From: Valencia hispanica
Taxonomy: Eukaryota; Chordata; Actinopteri; Cyprinodontiformes; Valenciidae
Length of the DNA: 64,000 nt
Reading direction: 5' to 3'
NCBI GenBank assembly: GCA_963556495.2
Contig: OY747702.1
Coordinates: forward strand, 17,270,403-17,334,402
The notes below the pieces were generated by a model. The model was not told the DNA's origin and did no database searches. It saw nothing but the letters and a program-made list of their open reading frames with translations. The translations under genes were made by a program, and so were the position numbers. Below, piece by piece: positions 12,916 through 23,989 of the stretch (positions are counted from its first letter, which is position 1; every line of letters begins with the position of its first letter).

Positions 12916-14174
12916 CTGTATATGATCATAATGTCTCGATACGTTGCCACACCCGCTTCATCAACCCTGGGAATTACACAGAAAACAGACAGAGATACTT
13001 AGAGGAAAATGAAACTGAAAGTGGTTGACAGAACGAAGCTGAAGTTAGCTTCCAATTCGCAATATGTGTAAAGGGCAATTCCACTGAATCTTTGCTGACC
13101 TAGACTACATTAAACGAGGTCCTGATCAAAAACTACAATACTTGGACTCTTCAAATCTGGACTGAAGTGTTCTACACAGCATGTAGATTCATTAAAACAC
13201 AGTTTCTGATTTGTGAAACCTTTATTCTATTTGTGAAAATGCAAATTAGGCTCATTTTATGATATTTTTACCATCCAGACCACATTAAACGAGGTCCTGA
13301 TAAACAACTACAATACTTGGACTCTTCAAATCTGAAAATTGCCTACATGCTGTGCTGCACACAGTGCAATAAAATAAAAGATGAGAGTTAATTATGTTAG
13401 CTAGATCCAGGGTGGTTTATTTAAAACGTGTTTTAACATTTACCCAATTTATACGTTTACATTTCTTTTTGAAAGAAAACCTGTTTGAAAAGGAATAGGC
13501 GGGAGTATAAATTAATGTGTTGTAGGCTACACTAATATTGCGGGTTAACAAATTGTTGACTCTTTTCCCCACAATGTCAGGTTTATCCACAAGAACAAAA
13601 GATCAGAACAAAACAAAACCACATATGTATGGTGTATGACAATGTCATGACTATTCTGGTTTGAACTGCTGTTATTCCGATTTGAATGAACCCATTCAAA
13701 TATGTAGGCTATATAATGTTTGGGTAGACTGTGGGAAATTGACATAATCTTAAAGAACTAAAGTAATATTGATGAAAATGTTAAAATATCCAACACATGC
13801 ATGCAGTGCAGTATATTTGCCCCCAAAAAAATCCAAAAATGAACCTAATTTGCATTTTCAAAAAAAAGGTAAAGGTTTCGCAAATCAGAAACAGTGTTTT
13901 AATGAATCTACATGCTGTGTAGAACACTTCAGTCCAGATTTGAAGAGTCCAAGTATTGTAGTTTTTGATCAGGACCTCGTTTAATGTAGTCTAGGTCAGC
14001 AAATATTCAGTGGAATTGCCCTTTACACATATTGCGAATCGGAAGCCGCGAATCGGAAGCTAACTTCAGCTTCGTGTTGAACGAGGTGGAGTCAGATCAG
14101 GAGAGGCAGAAAAAGCTCATGGCACAACAGAAATCTCTCCAGTCTGACAGTCAGAGAAAAACCAGAGACCAAGG
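12916..14174 (+). pseudogene. Unrecognised exon-like sequence interrupted by a foldback element
   Basis: A strong acceptor (cttttttccaacag) is followed by an open stretch encoding AVYDHNVSIRCHTRFINPGN and then YTENRQRYLEENETES, which hits TGA at 13026-13028. Beyond the foldback element, 14076-14174 reads LNEVESDQERQKKLMAQQKS and on to KTRDQ, with a consensus donor aag|gtgagt. The two halves look like one charged, coiled-coil-like exon split by the insertion. I do not recognise the protein. It may be a decayed host gene or part of another element; no companion exons were found. Confidence 0.4.
13029..14075. mobile_element. Foldback-type element with about 235-bp inverted arms
   Basis: Left arm 13033-13268 and right arm 13834-14075 are near-identical inverted copies (for example acgaagctgaagttagcttc at the left outer end, its complement at 14056-14075). 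The central 565 bp encode nothing recognisable. Possible 5-bp target duplication GTTGA at 13024-13028 and 14076-14080. Confidence 0.75.
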
Positions 14175-14309
14175 TGAGTCCCCTCTTCTCTTTTCCTCTT
14201 TAGCAATAAAGCAATTTTGCACTGACATATTGCCACATTATACTCCTTCCTCTGCCACTTTTCATTGAGGAATGAGACAAAGTTCTAAGGTTGGTAAAGC
14301 AAGGTAGGA

Positions 14310-14652
14310 CGAGGCAAATTTATTTGAATAGCACACTTTCAGCAACAAGGCAATTCATGGTGCTTTGGGTGATTAGAGGATAAACTAAAAGCAGGAATAA
14401 AACAACAATAAAAACAGAAAACGCAACATCAGAAACATAAAGAACATTAAAACATACTACTGTTATGGCATTCAAGCTATTATTAATCAGTTACTCAAAG
14501 GCAGCTCGAAACAGATGGAGTTTTAGCCTTGATTTAAAGGAACTCACTGTTTCAGCATTGCAGTTATCTGAAAGTTTGTTCCAGATAAGGAGAGCATAGA
14601 AACTGAAAGCTGCTTCTCCATGTTTCGTTCTTATTCTAGGGATGATTAGTAG
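14310..14652 (-). pseudogene. L2-type LINE relic, 3' part (antisense, split by hAT)
   Basis: The minus strand encodes RTKHGEAAFSFYALLIWNKL and SSFKSRLKLHLF, the extreme C-terminus of fish L2/CR1-group reverse transcriptases, followed by a 3' tail (ggcaaatttatttgaatagc on plus). The upstream half of the same ORF continues at 19175 on the other side of the hAT insertion. Confidence 0.75.
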
Positions 14653-15255
14653 CAGGGCCGCTGCTAGGCTTTTGGAGGCCCGAAGCATAATTGGCCAGGG
14701 AGGCCCCCCTCCAAACACAAACACAGACAAAACTCGAGTTCCTACTTAACCTGTTGCTATTTATTTTCAAATTGGCATTAAATAAACATATGAACACGAA
14801 CATTTAGATATTAGGTAATATACAGGATAAAACAAAAACAAAATAAACTGCAACAACAACAGTAATATATAAATAATATATAAGTAATATACAAAACTTT
14901 CTTTAGAGCAGCATGGCATGCCACGGACCGGTGCTGCTCGGTCGTGTCCTAAAATAATGCCCGTCGGGTATAGTCCTGGTCCGGTTAGTAGCTTATGGTC
15001 TTTTGTGCAGGCTACGGGTTTGACATTGACTGTATGCTAACGTGTATGCTAACGCTGAGGTCAATAATATAGTTATTGACAGTGTTTTCTGTTTTGCCAA
15101 AACAATAAGGCCTTGACATAGGGTGGCCAAAAAGGAGGACATTTTTCAAGACTCAACAAATCTAGGATAAAAACTTATTGTTGCACTTACATCACTGTAA
15201 TAGAGAATTAGGAACTACTAGACCAGTTCTTGGTTCGGAGGAGTGGTAGTGCAAT

Positions 15256-15786
15256 TAATTCAATTCAATTCAATTCAAAATTACTTTATTAATCCCAAAG
15301 GGAAATTAAATGTTGTTGTAACTCATTATGCAAGTTCCTTCAAAGATTTGTTGTAGATGCTGATGGCTGTGGGTAGGGATGATCTCCTGTAGCGCTCTGC
15401 AGATCTGAAGAAGCCTCTGACTGAAGACGCTCTGTAGTTGTATGACAGTTTGATGTAGAGGATGCTCTGGATCTATGGCGTCTTCTTTTCAACTCATCAG
15501 GGTTTTGTGGCTGTAGTTGAGGTATTATTTGAGCTTTTGTGATGTTAATCAGCTGCTGCCAGTTGTAAACCACCTTGTTGCCATGGTTATGCATCATAAC
15601 AAATGTCCAAAAACAAAAAGTATCAGCAAAAATCCTTCCAGCTGCACAGCATTCAAAACCAGAGAGAACAGTTGTCCACAAAAACAATGTTTCTACCAGA
15701 AATGGAAGAATTAAAGTTTTAAAAAAGAAAAAAATATGAACAGAGCTACTCCAACATGCTGCCACCTTGAGCGGCGCAATTCCGGA
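15256..15786 (-). mobile_element. Internally deleted Rex1-type LINE copy
   Basis: On the minus strand it starts like the full copy at 43230 (aattgcgccgctcaaggtgg), runs through the 5'UTR to the codons for RRRHRSRA, then jumps to the LINE 3' end (catacaactacagagcgtct, matching 46240 onward) and finishes with a (TTGAA)n tail. About 2.66 kb, including endonuclease and RT, is missing. Junction at about 15463-15467. Confidence 0.8.
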
Positions 15787-17713
15787 ATCAAATCAGAATC
15801 AAATCGGAATAAAATCAGAGATCAGAGTCAGGATCTTCACATTAATTTGAAAATCCTGCTCAGTAAATTATCAGCTGGCAATTTACTGAACATATAAACA
15901 CATAACATACAGTTCACATTCATGCAAAAACTTGAGTTTGTTACTCACGACACCTTTCTTTGTAACCTTCAGGTTAAACTTGTTTCTGTTCTTTCAACCT
16001 AATTATTGTTTAAAAAACTGGCCTGCATGACAGACCATGCAGAAAAGTTTGTTTAACTCAAATGCATTTACATAAAATTGTAAAACAAAAGATGAAAAAT
16101 ACAATCTCTAACACTGGTCAACTTAGGCAGCAGTTTTCATGTCTGCCGTTAAACTTCACAAACAAAAACAGCTGATTGACGCCAAATACAGGCTTATAAT
16201 GTCAGGAAAATAAAGCACAAGGGTTTAACCTGGGGCGCCGTAAAGGGGGGTAAACAATGACGACTCTCGGGGCCCATGACTGAGAGGGGGCCCAGAGAAG
16301 CCCCCAATAAAATTGTGGTGCTTAAAAAAATATTTGACCGTGAAAATTATTAACTTTAAATTATTTTATTTGCTGTTTCCTGGTGTCTAAAAATGTATTT
16401 GTTTAGGAAACACAAACGTCCGTGGGCCCCTCTCCCCCTCTCGATTATCATAAAATGGTTCAGTCCGCCCAAATAGTATCCAGGCAACACAAACCGCTTC
16501 ACTTCACTTACAGCGCCGTAGCGGTGAGGAATGAAAATGCCTCCAAATTCTGGAAGTCAAAGAGAAAAAAGTAAGAGAAGTGAAAGAGGCAAAGGGTCGA
16601 CAGTATGTTACCTAATATTTCACAAGAAAAGGTGGGTTTGTAAGTAGGCCTAAATTGTTAGTGGACCACGCAGGTAGCGAACTTGTAATATTAGGCTACG
16701 GTGGTCAAGATAGCTTTTAGCTAAATTTCTCCCCATGTTGGCTCAAGAACCCCCGAATTTTTCATTTTCTCTGTTTTAGGTCACTAATCAATGCAGTCAA
16801 ACATGTAAGGGATTAACAGAAATGAATGGACGATGCGGAGGCGTGAACGGTTCGCGGAGGACGGTTGCTTCCGCGAAGTCCATTAATTTCTGTTAATATA
16901 CACCTCGAAGGGCATTATACCGCTTATACCATGGTCACTTACGAAAGAAAGAAGTATTTAAACAATTAATATTACTTTAATGTGCTTGAGTTAAAATCGT
17001 GAGGGTTTTAATTTTTATAAGTCGAGCGCACTATTTAATATCTCCCATATACAGGCGTTGCCAAGCAACGTGGCAACAGCGACCCCACCTTGTGTCGCTT
17101 CTCCTTTTTCTTTTCATATTCTCTTTTTCTTCTGCTGCATCCCAGTCTTCAAAGTTGTCAAACTCACAACATAAGTTAAAAGAAATGATAAAATCACTCA
17201 TGTTTTGTCTGTCTTGCTGTCGCAATGAGTCAACTGTGAAATAACGTTGAGTCTCCGTTGCCATGGTTACCATCTAGCGTTTGAGTGAGCGCAATGATTT
17301 AGAACTGTCATCAGGCAATTTGACGGGACGCCTTTCCTAGATACACATTATCACTTTTTAACCTACACCCTCCAGCCAATCAGAATCGAGTATTCACCCA
17401 GACCATAGTATAAGCTGTTTTCGACTATAGACTATCAGTTGACCTTGCCTCTATCAAAATGATGTCTCGATCGTTTTGAACAGTCAAATGCAATGCACTT
17501 AAAGTGCATGATAAGCGAACTCAATTTTCTCCCCATGTTAGGTTAAGAAAACGCTGGAAAAAATAACAGTACACAGTTTTAGTTAAATGTTCAATGGAGT
17601 CAAACGCACTTTGTCAAAATCGTGCAACTGGTCCGGCTGTCTCCCAACCCCTAACTCCAGCATCCCCTGAATCTATTAGCAGCTATTAGTATTGGTTTAA
17701 TGGCAACACATTA

Positions 17714-18199
17714 ATGTCTGAGAGAATTGCTGATATTGTGAATGAGTTTTATGCGGTTCTGAAAGTTGGGCAGATAAGTGAGGACAAAATCTCTTCTGTG
17801 TGCCAACCACTGATCACTAAGTATTCCAGTGATCTAAGTCCGGATTTTGAAAATCAAATAAGACACCAAACCATGTATATGCTTCCAACTTCCCCCTTAA
17901 CCTGTCACCTCTTGAACTCCTAAATTCTATTTGTAAGCTGCAGCTGCAAAGCATCTTTGGAGAAGTGTGCATTGCTTTGCGTTTATTTAGCACACTGCCA
18001 GTGACTGTTGCTGGTGGGGAGAGGGCATTCAGCAAATTAAAACTGATAAAAAAACTACTTGAGGTCTACAATGTCTCAAGAAAGGCTTTGCTGTCTTGCT
18101 ATGGTTTCCATTGAGAGCGAGTTGGCTAGAGAGATTGACTTCAAAGATTTGATTAATGATTTTGCAGCTGTAAAGGTCCGACGCTGGACTTTTATTTAG
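17714..18199 (+). pseudogene. hAT transposase C-terminal fragment (frameshifted)
   Basis: ATG at 17714 opens SERIADIVNEFYAVLKVGQI..., followed after a frameshift near 17870-17910 by LQLQSIFGEVCIALRLFSTL and PVTVAGGERAFSKLKLIKKL, the dimerisation domain (A.GGERAFSKLKLIK) of ZMYM-type hAT transposases, ending KVRRWTFI at TAG 18197-18199. More frame breaks occur near 18060-18110. It lies inside and in line with the hAT element. Confidence 0.75.
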
Positions 18200-18356
18200 A
18201 AATGTTGAGCAAGGACGAGATTAGAAATGATGTAGAAAGAGTAACTCAGACTCAGCTATGTTATACCTTGGCCATTATTTGATTTAGTATGTTATTTATG
18301 CTATATATATGTTAAATATGCTATATAGTATGTTATATATATATATTATATATGTA

Positions 18357-18508
18357 TGCTGCAATACAGACCACTACAGGAAATCCTTCCTGCCCACAGC
18401 CATTATCATCTACAACAACTCCTTAAAGAATTAATTATATGAGCTATACCAACACTTAATTTCCCTCTGGGATCAATAAAGTATTTTGGAATTGAATTGA
18501 ATTGAATT
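18357..18508 (+). mobile_element. 5'-truncated Rex1-type LINE 3' end
   Basis: Matches the 3' end of the full copy at 46286-46420 (gcaatacagaccactacagg, ctctgggatcaataaagtat) and ends in gaattgaattgaatt. Follows an AT-repeat at 18296-18356. Confidence 0.85.
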
Positions 18509-19182
18509 ATGCAAGTTCTGCTGAAATTATAAAAATTTAAAACCGCTTCTCCTCCCGTTTGTCTCTCACTCACCTCCTGCTGCGGTAGGGGGTGCTTCAT
18601 GCACTCGGTTTGTTTCACGTACTTGTTTAAAAAAAAACTATCATCTTTACACACTTCTAAAACAAACAATTAACCATATGAACTGTCACAAACATTTGCA
18701 TTTATCTAGGCCTACTTATTTCCTGTCATTTCCTGTAGTTATTGTTATTATTTGTGAACCCATTTATACATGGGGGTGATGTGGGTTACATCCTAGACAG
18801 CCTATAAAACATGAACTTACCAGCAAAAGATGCACGGGAATCATCTCTTTGTTTTTTCTTCTGTCTTTTTTCAGCTCCAGATTCGTGTTTTCTCTTCTTA
18901 CCTGACATCATTAGCCATTCAACATTCATTCAACAGGGGGGGTATTTAAATATATTAGATAAAAACATTTCATTTCCCCAAATTGTGAGTGAAAGGTCAT
19001 ACAATTAAGAAAAAACAACGGTGGGCCTGTTATAACTAATGTATGTATTATATGCAATAGGCTAACGTAATAATTTTCATGACATTTCTTTGGAAACCCT
19101 TTTTGGAGGCCCCCCGCCAGGTACTTGGGGGCCTACGTGCTCTGCGTACTTTGCGTGTGGACAGCGCGGCCCTGATTAGTAG

Positions 19183-19594
19183 ACTATAGTTTGAAGACCT
19201 GAGGGGTCTAGTGGGTTGGTATAATGACAACAGATCATTAACATGCTTTTGTTTTCATTCATTCAATGATTTGTAGACTAGTAAAAGTATTTTAAAGTCT
19301 ATTCTCTGAGCTACAGGGAGCCAGTGTAAGGACTTTAGAACTGAGGTGATGTGTTCTACTTTCCTGGTTCTAGTGAGAACGTGAGCAGCAGCGTCTGTCT
19401 GACTGACTTTTTAGGTAGACCTGTGAGGACGCTGTTGCAGTTATCAATCAGACTAAAGATAAACCCTGGAGGTTCTGGTCTTAGTCCATTACTACACCTA
19501 GATTTTGGGCCTGATCAGTAGTTTCTAGCTTTATTAACTGAAGCTGTGTGCGGACTCTAAATTGTTCCTTTTTAGGTCCACAAACTACCAGTTT
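19183..19594 (-). pseudogene. L2-type LINE relic, 5' part of the split ORF
   Basis: The minus strand reads LLSLYQPTRPLRSSNYSLLI and joins, with one copy of the 8-bp duplication, to IPRIRTKHGEAAFSF at 14652 leftward. Further upstream it encodes degraded RT C-terminal sequence and is cut by a SINE. Confidence 0.75.
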
Positions 19595-19739
19595 TTTGGG
19601 GGGTTTTTTAAAGGTTTTTGTGGCAGGCTTATAGAAAGGGGAGAGAAGCAGGGGAGAGACATTTGGCAAATGTCCTCAGGCTGGAATCGAACACGGGACA
19701 TGGGGCGCCCGTCTTAACCCACTGGGCCACGCGACGCCC
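19595..19739 (-). mobile_element. tRNA-derived SINE
   Basis: The minus strand has a Pol III A box (GTGGCCCAGTGGGTTAAG, 19713-19730) and B box (GTTCGATTCCAG, 19681-19692) in tRNA order, followed by a non-tRNA body. Flanked by imperfect 15-16 bp duplications (cacaaactaccagttt at 19579-19594, acaagttaccagtta at 19741-19755). Not a functional tRNA gene: no acceptor-stem pairing and no plausible anticodon arm after the A box. Confidence 0.7.
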
Positions 19740-20543
19740 CACAAGTTACCAGTTATACTTTTAATTTTACCACAAAAATTACTGTCATCGTTAATGCTTC
19801 CATTCAAATCCTTTAAAAAAAACAATATTTTTGTTTTGAATATTAGAATATTAGTCCAACTGTGCCAAAATTAATGTTATACTTTGTAGCACTAAGCACT
19901 TTATATTTGACCTGGAATATGACTTTCTCTCTTTAAATGTACTGTTTGCATTTAGTTTAAGATATTTAGATTTGTTTCTGTCTGTTTATTAGGATTTTGG
20001 ATGTGATTTGTGGTTTATATTGTAGATTTTATATTGTTTGGGAACTTGTATATTTAATCTGTTTATAGTACAAATAGTGCTATTTAATTGAATGTGTGCA
20101 CATTGGATTGTTTTGTATTGATTGATTTTTGTTTATTGATGTATTGAAACGATGGCTCTGTGTAAACAGGCCAGGTGATTCTGATGGCGAGCTAACGAAG
20201 GAGCAGGCCTCAGCCTGTGAGCCAATACAGAGACTGCTTTTATACAGTCTGAAGACTGAGCTACTCCTGCCAGGCCGGTAGTGGGCTCGTTGCAGCCCAT
20301 GAACTCATTCCCTCACACCGCTCGTACTCATTGCCCACTGCAGCACACCTCACCCCTTCCACAGACTATTCCACTGTAAATCCTCTGGACCCTCATATCA
20401 ATACCCAGTGTGGGTTTAATGAACTATGGGTGGGTGGGGAAATTGTATTAAAGGACTGATGATGATTCAAACTATGAACCGATATTGGTCGTAGTTAATA
20501 GATGGTTGCCTGATCATGTCGACATTGTGATTTATGTGATTTT

Positions 20544-20767
20544 ATTTTTTTTCTGCGCGCTTATTTATGAATGGCCATTCGAATTTAATGTTTCACTGGT
20601 TTGTTTTTTGTTGCAGTCTGAAAATATATATATTATACCCCACATGGTCTTCTTGATCTCAGTCTGTCAACTCTCTCCCAGAGTTGTTTCTTAGAATCTT
20701 TTGATCAATTAGCCTATTATATAAACTTTCACAATTTCTCAAGTACTGTTAGCACACATATGGTACA
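20544..20767. repeat. Direct repeat copy 1 (about 225 bp)
   Basis: Nearly identical to 21431-21656 (both contain tgaatggccattcgaattta and ttgatctcagtctgtca). The two copies bracket 663 bp of gag-like sequence. They could be LTRs or a duplicated leader; I see no clean TG...CA ends. Confidence 0.85.
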
Positions 20768-21430
20768 TAAATTTGCTAGCCAGGAGGGAGTTGCACAGGG
20801 CTGTATTATTTTGTAAGTTATGTATTGATTCCTTTGACTTACAGTTTCTTTTCTTTTCCTTTTTTTTTTTTTTTTTTCAAAAATTGACATTTTGGCACGG
20901 TATGAGATTAAGATGCTTAACTCGGGGTTGGTTAAACACATAATGAATTTGGACACTGATAAAGAAGTGGTTGATTTTTTTGGGAACAGTACGGCGCTGT
21001 ATCCAAATTTGAAGTTATCAAAGACCCCGATAGTGTTTTCCATAATTGCATGATTGTTGAGTTTGAGTCAGGAGATACATTGGTTGGGTTGCACAAAATC
21101 TTACCGTACGTATACATTTGTCAAACTGAAAAAATGACATACGAGATTTAAGAGTTGTCAACCGCTTGTTCGAACTTGGAGACTGAAGCTAAAACGCGAA
21201 GTTATCTTAGCGACTTGAAGAATGTGGCTAAACTTACGGGTCAGAACTACACCGACATTCTTAAAAGTGTGATGTCTCTGCTGGGGCAGTCTTTCACCCA
21301 GCTCGAGCCGGGACACTCAACTGAAGACTCCCAATGGTGTGTGGTGTTAACTCCCACCTGGAGCCGGTGTTCCAGAGCCGGCCCCAGAGGGGAAACCACG
21401 AGTCTGCCTCGATTCAGCAGATTTACATGA
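20768..21430 (+). pseudogene. gag-like relic of an LTR-type retroelement
   Basis: Broken frame encoding CSNLETEAKTRSYLSDLKNV and AKLTGQNYTDILKSVMSLLG, resembling PNMA/Ty3-Gypsy gag-type proteins in fish. A long T run (20861-20878) precedes it. No protease, RT or integrase is present. Confidence 0.4.
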
Positions 21431-21656
21431 ATTTTTTTTTCTGCGCACTTATTTATGAATGGCCATTCGAATTTAATGTATCACTGGTTTGTTTTTGTTG
21501 CAGTCTGAAAATATATATATATTATACCCCACATGGTCTTCTTGATCTCAGTCTGTCAGCTCTCTCCCAGAGTTGTTTCTTAGAATCTTCTGATCAATTA
21601 GCCTGTTATATAAACTTTCACAATTTCTCAAGTACTGTTAGCACACATATGGTACA
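21431..21656. repeat. Direct repeat copy 2 (about 225 bp)
   Basis: Second copy of 20544-20767, about 95% identical by eye. Confidence 0.85.
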
Positions 21657-21671
21657 CAGCTCCGCTTTTAT

Positions 21672-23965
21672 GATCCATCCATCCATCCATTTTCTTCCAC
21701 TTATCCGGGGTCGGGTCACGGGGGCATAAGCCTAAGCAAAGAGACCCAGACTTCCCTCTCCTCAGCCACTTGTTCCAGCTCCTCGGGAGGAACCCCAAGG
21801 CGCTCCCAGGCCAGCCGAGAAACATAGTCCCTCCAGCGTGTCCTGGGCCTTCCCCTGGGCCTCCTCCCGGTGAGAAGTGCCTGAAACACCTCACCAGGGA
21901 AGCGTCCAGGAGGCATCCTGACCAGATGCCCGAGCCACCTCAACTGACTCCTTTCGATGTGGAGAAGCAGCGGCTCTACTGAGCCCCCTCCGGATGACTG
22001 AGCTTCTCACTCTATCTCTAAGGGAGAGCCCAGACACTCTGCGGAGGAAACTCATTTCAGCCGCTTGTATTCGTGATCTCGTTCTTTCGGTCACCACCCA
22101 GAGTTTGTGACCATAGATGAGGGTAGGAACGTAGATCGACCAGTAAATCGAGAGCTTCGCCTTTTGGCTCAGCTCTCTCTTCACCACGACAGACCGGTAA
22201 AGCGCCCGCATAACTGCAGATGCCCCACCAATCCATCTATCGATCTCCCGCTCCATTTTTCCCTCATTCGTGAACAAGACCCCCAGATACTTAAACTCCT
22301 CCACTTGGGGAAGGACCCCATCCCCGATCCGGAGAAGGCACCCCACCCTTTTCCGGCTCAAGACCATGGCCTCGGATTTGGAGGTGCTGATTCTCATCCC
22401 AGCCGCTTCCCACTCGGCTGCGAACCGCTCCAGCGAAAGCTGTAGATCACGTTCCGATGAAGCCAACAGGACCACGTCATCTGCAAAGAGCAGAGACCCG
22501 ATCCTGAGGCCACCAAAACGGATCCCCTCAATGCCTTGGCTGCGCCCTAGAGATCCTGTCCATAAAAGTTAGGAACAGGATCGGTGACAAAGGGCAACCT
22601 TGGCGGAGTCCAACTCTCACTGTAAACAAGCCCGACTTACTGCCGGCAATGCGAACCAAACTCTGGCACCGGTCGTACAGGGACCTAACAGCCCGTATCA
22701 AGGGGCCCGGTACCCCATACTCCCGGAGCACCCCCCACAGGGCCCCCCGAGGGACACGGTCGAACGCCTTCTCCAAGTCCACAAAACACATGTAGACCGG
22801 TTGGGCGAACTCCCATGCACCCTCCAGGACCCTGCTGAGGGTGTAGAGCTGGTCCAGTGTTCCACGGCCAGGACGAAAACCGCATTGTTCCTCCTGGATC
22901 CGAGGTTCGACTATCCGTCTGACCCTCCTCTCCAGAACCCCTGAATAGACCTTACCAGGGAGGCTCAGAAGTGTGATCTCCCTGTAGTTGGAACACACCC
23001 TGTGGTCCCCCTTTTTAAACAGGGGGACCACCACCCCGATCTGCCAATCCAAGGGAACTGCCCCCGATGATCACGCAATATTGCAGAGCCGCGTTAACCA
23101 ACACAGCCCCACAACATCCAGAGCCTTGAGGAACTCCGGTCGAATCTCATCCACCCCCAGAGCCCTGCCACCGAGGAGCTTTTTAACGACCTCGGTGACC
23201 TCAGCACCAGAGATTGGAGAGACCGACCCCAAATCCCCAAACCCTGCTTCCAGATTGGAAAGCGTGCTGGTGGGATTGAGGAGGTCTTCGAAGTATTCCA
23301 TCCACCGACCCAAAACGTCCCGCGTCGAGGTCAGCAGCACACCATCCCCACTGTAAACAGTGTTGGTGGCAGACCGCTTTCCCCCCCTGAGACGCCGGAT
23401 GGTAGACCAGAATCGCTTCGAAGCCGTACGGAAGTCGTTTTCCATGGCCTCTCCAAACTCCTCCCACGCCCGAGTTTTTGCCTCAGCAACCATCCGAGCC
23501 GCATCCCGCTTGGCCTGTCGGTACCTATCAGCTGCTTCAGGGGTCCCACAAGCCAAAAAGACCCGGTAGGACTCCTTCTTCAGCCTAAGAGCATCCCTTA
23601 CCGCCGGTGTCCACCAGCGGGTTCGGGGGTTGCCGCCGCGACAGGCACCGACCACCTTACGGCCACAGCTTCGGTCAGCCGCCTTGGCAATGGAGGCGCG
23701 GAACATGGTCCACTCGGACTCAATGTCCCCCGCCTCCCCCGGGACGTGTTCAAAGTTCTGCCGGAGGTGTGAGTTAAAGCTCCTTCTGACAGGAGACTCT
23801 GCCAGACGTTCCCAGCAGACCCTCACAACACGTTTGGGCCTTCCAGGTCTGTCCGGCGTCCTCCCCCACCCTCGGAGCCGACTCACCACCAGGTAGTGGT
23901 CAGTGGACAGCTCAGCCCCTCTCTTCACCCGAGTGTCCAAAACATGCGGCCGCAGATCAGATTTT
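21672..23965 (-). pseudogene. Rex3-type (RTE clade) LINE, 5'-truncated and broken
   Basis: The minus strand encodes the end of an AP endonuclease (SDLRPHVLDTRVKRGAELST, DHYLVV), a linker, and RT motifs (VPLFKKGD, CGFRPGRGT, FVDLEKAFDRVPR, LRQGCPLSPILF, LLFADDVVLLASS), then FKYLGVLF and WLGHLVRMPPGR. It ends in an (ATGG)n-type tail (plus atccatccatccatcc, 21673-21690), usual for RTE elements. Lesions: in-frame TGA near 23070, a +1 shift near 22550, and a shift near 21950. The FADD active site itself is intact. Confidence 0.85.
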
Positions 23966-23989
23966 TTTATGATCCGCTTCCTAAACATT

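Larger units (their letters stand above)
14653..19174 (+). mobile_element. hAT DNA transposon, 4,522 bp, with 8-bp target-site duplication
   Basis: Terminal inverted repeats CAGGGCCG (14653-14660) and CGGCCCTG (19167-19174) are flanked by a perfect 8-bp duplication ATTAGTAG (14645-14652 and 19175-19182). hAT elements make 8-bp duplications and often start CAGGG. It carries a degraded hAT transposase C-terminus on the plus strand (17714-18199) and internal insertions of Rex1 fragments (15256-15786 and 18357-18508). Removing it restores a LINE ORF. Inactive because the transposase is frameshifted. Confidence 0.9.

Noticed and set aside
19595..19739. tRNA gene on the minus strand
   Set aside because: A and B boxes are present but no cloverleaf or acceptor stem; it fits a SINE head.
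22107..22944. Plus-strand ORFs of 100-114 codons, Pro-rich
   Set aside because: Shadows of the GC-rich Rex3 reverse transcriptase on the minus strand.
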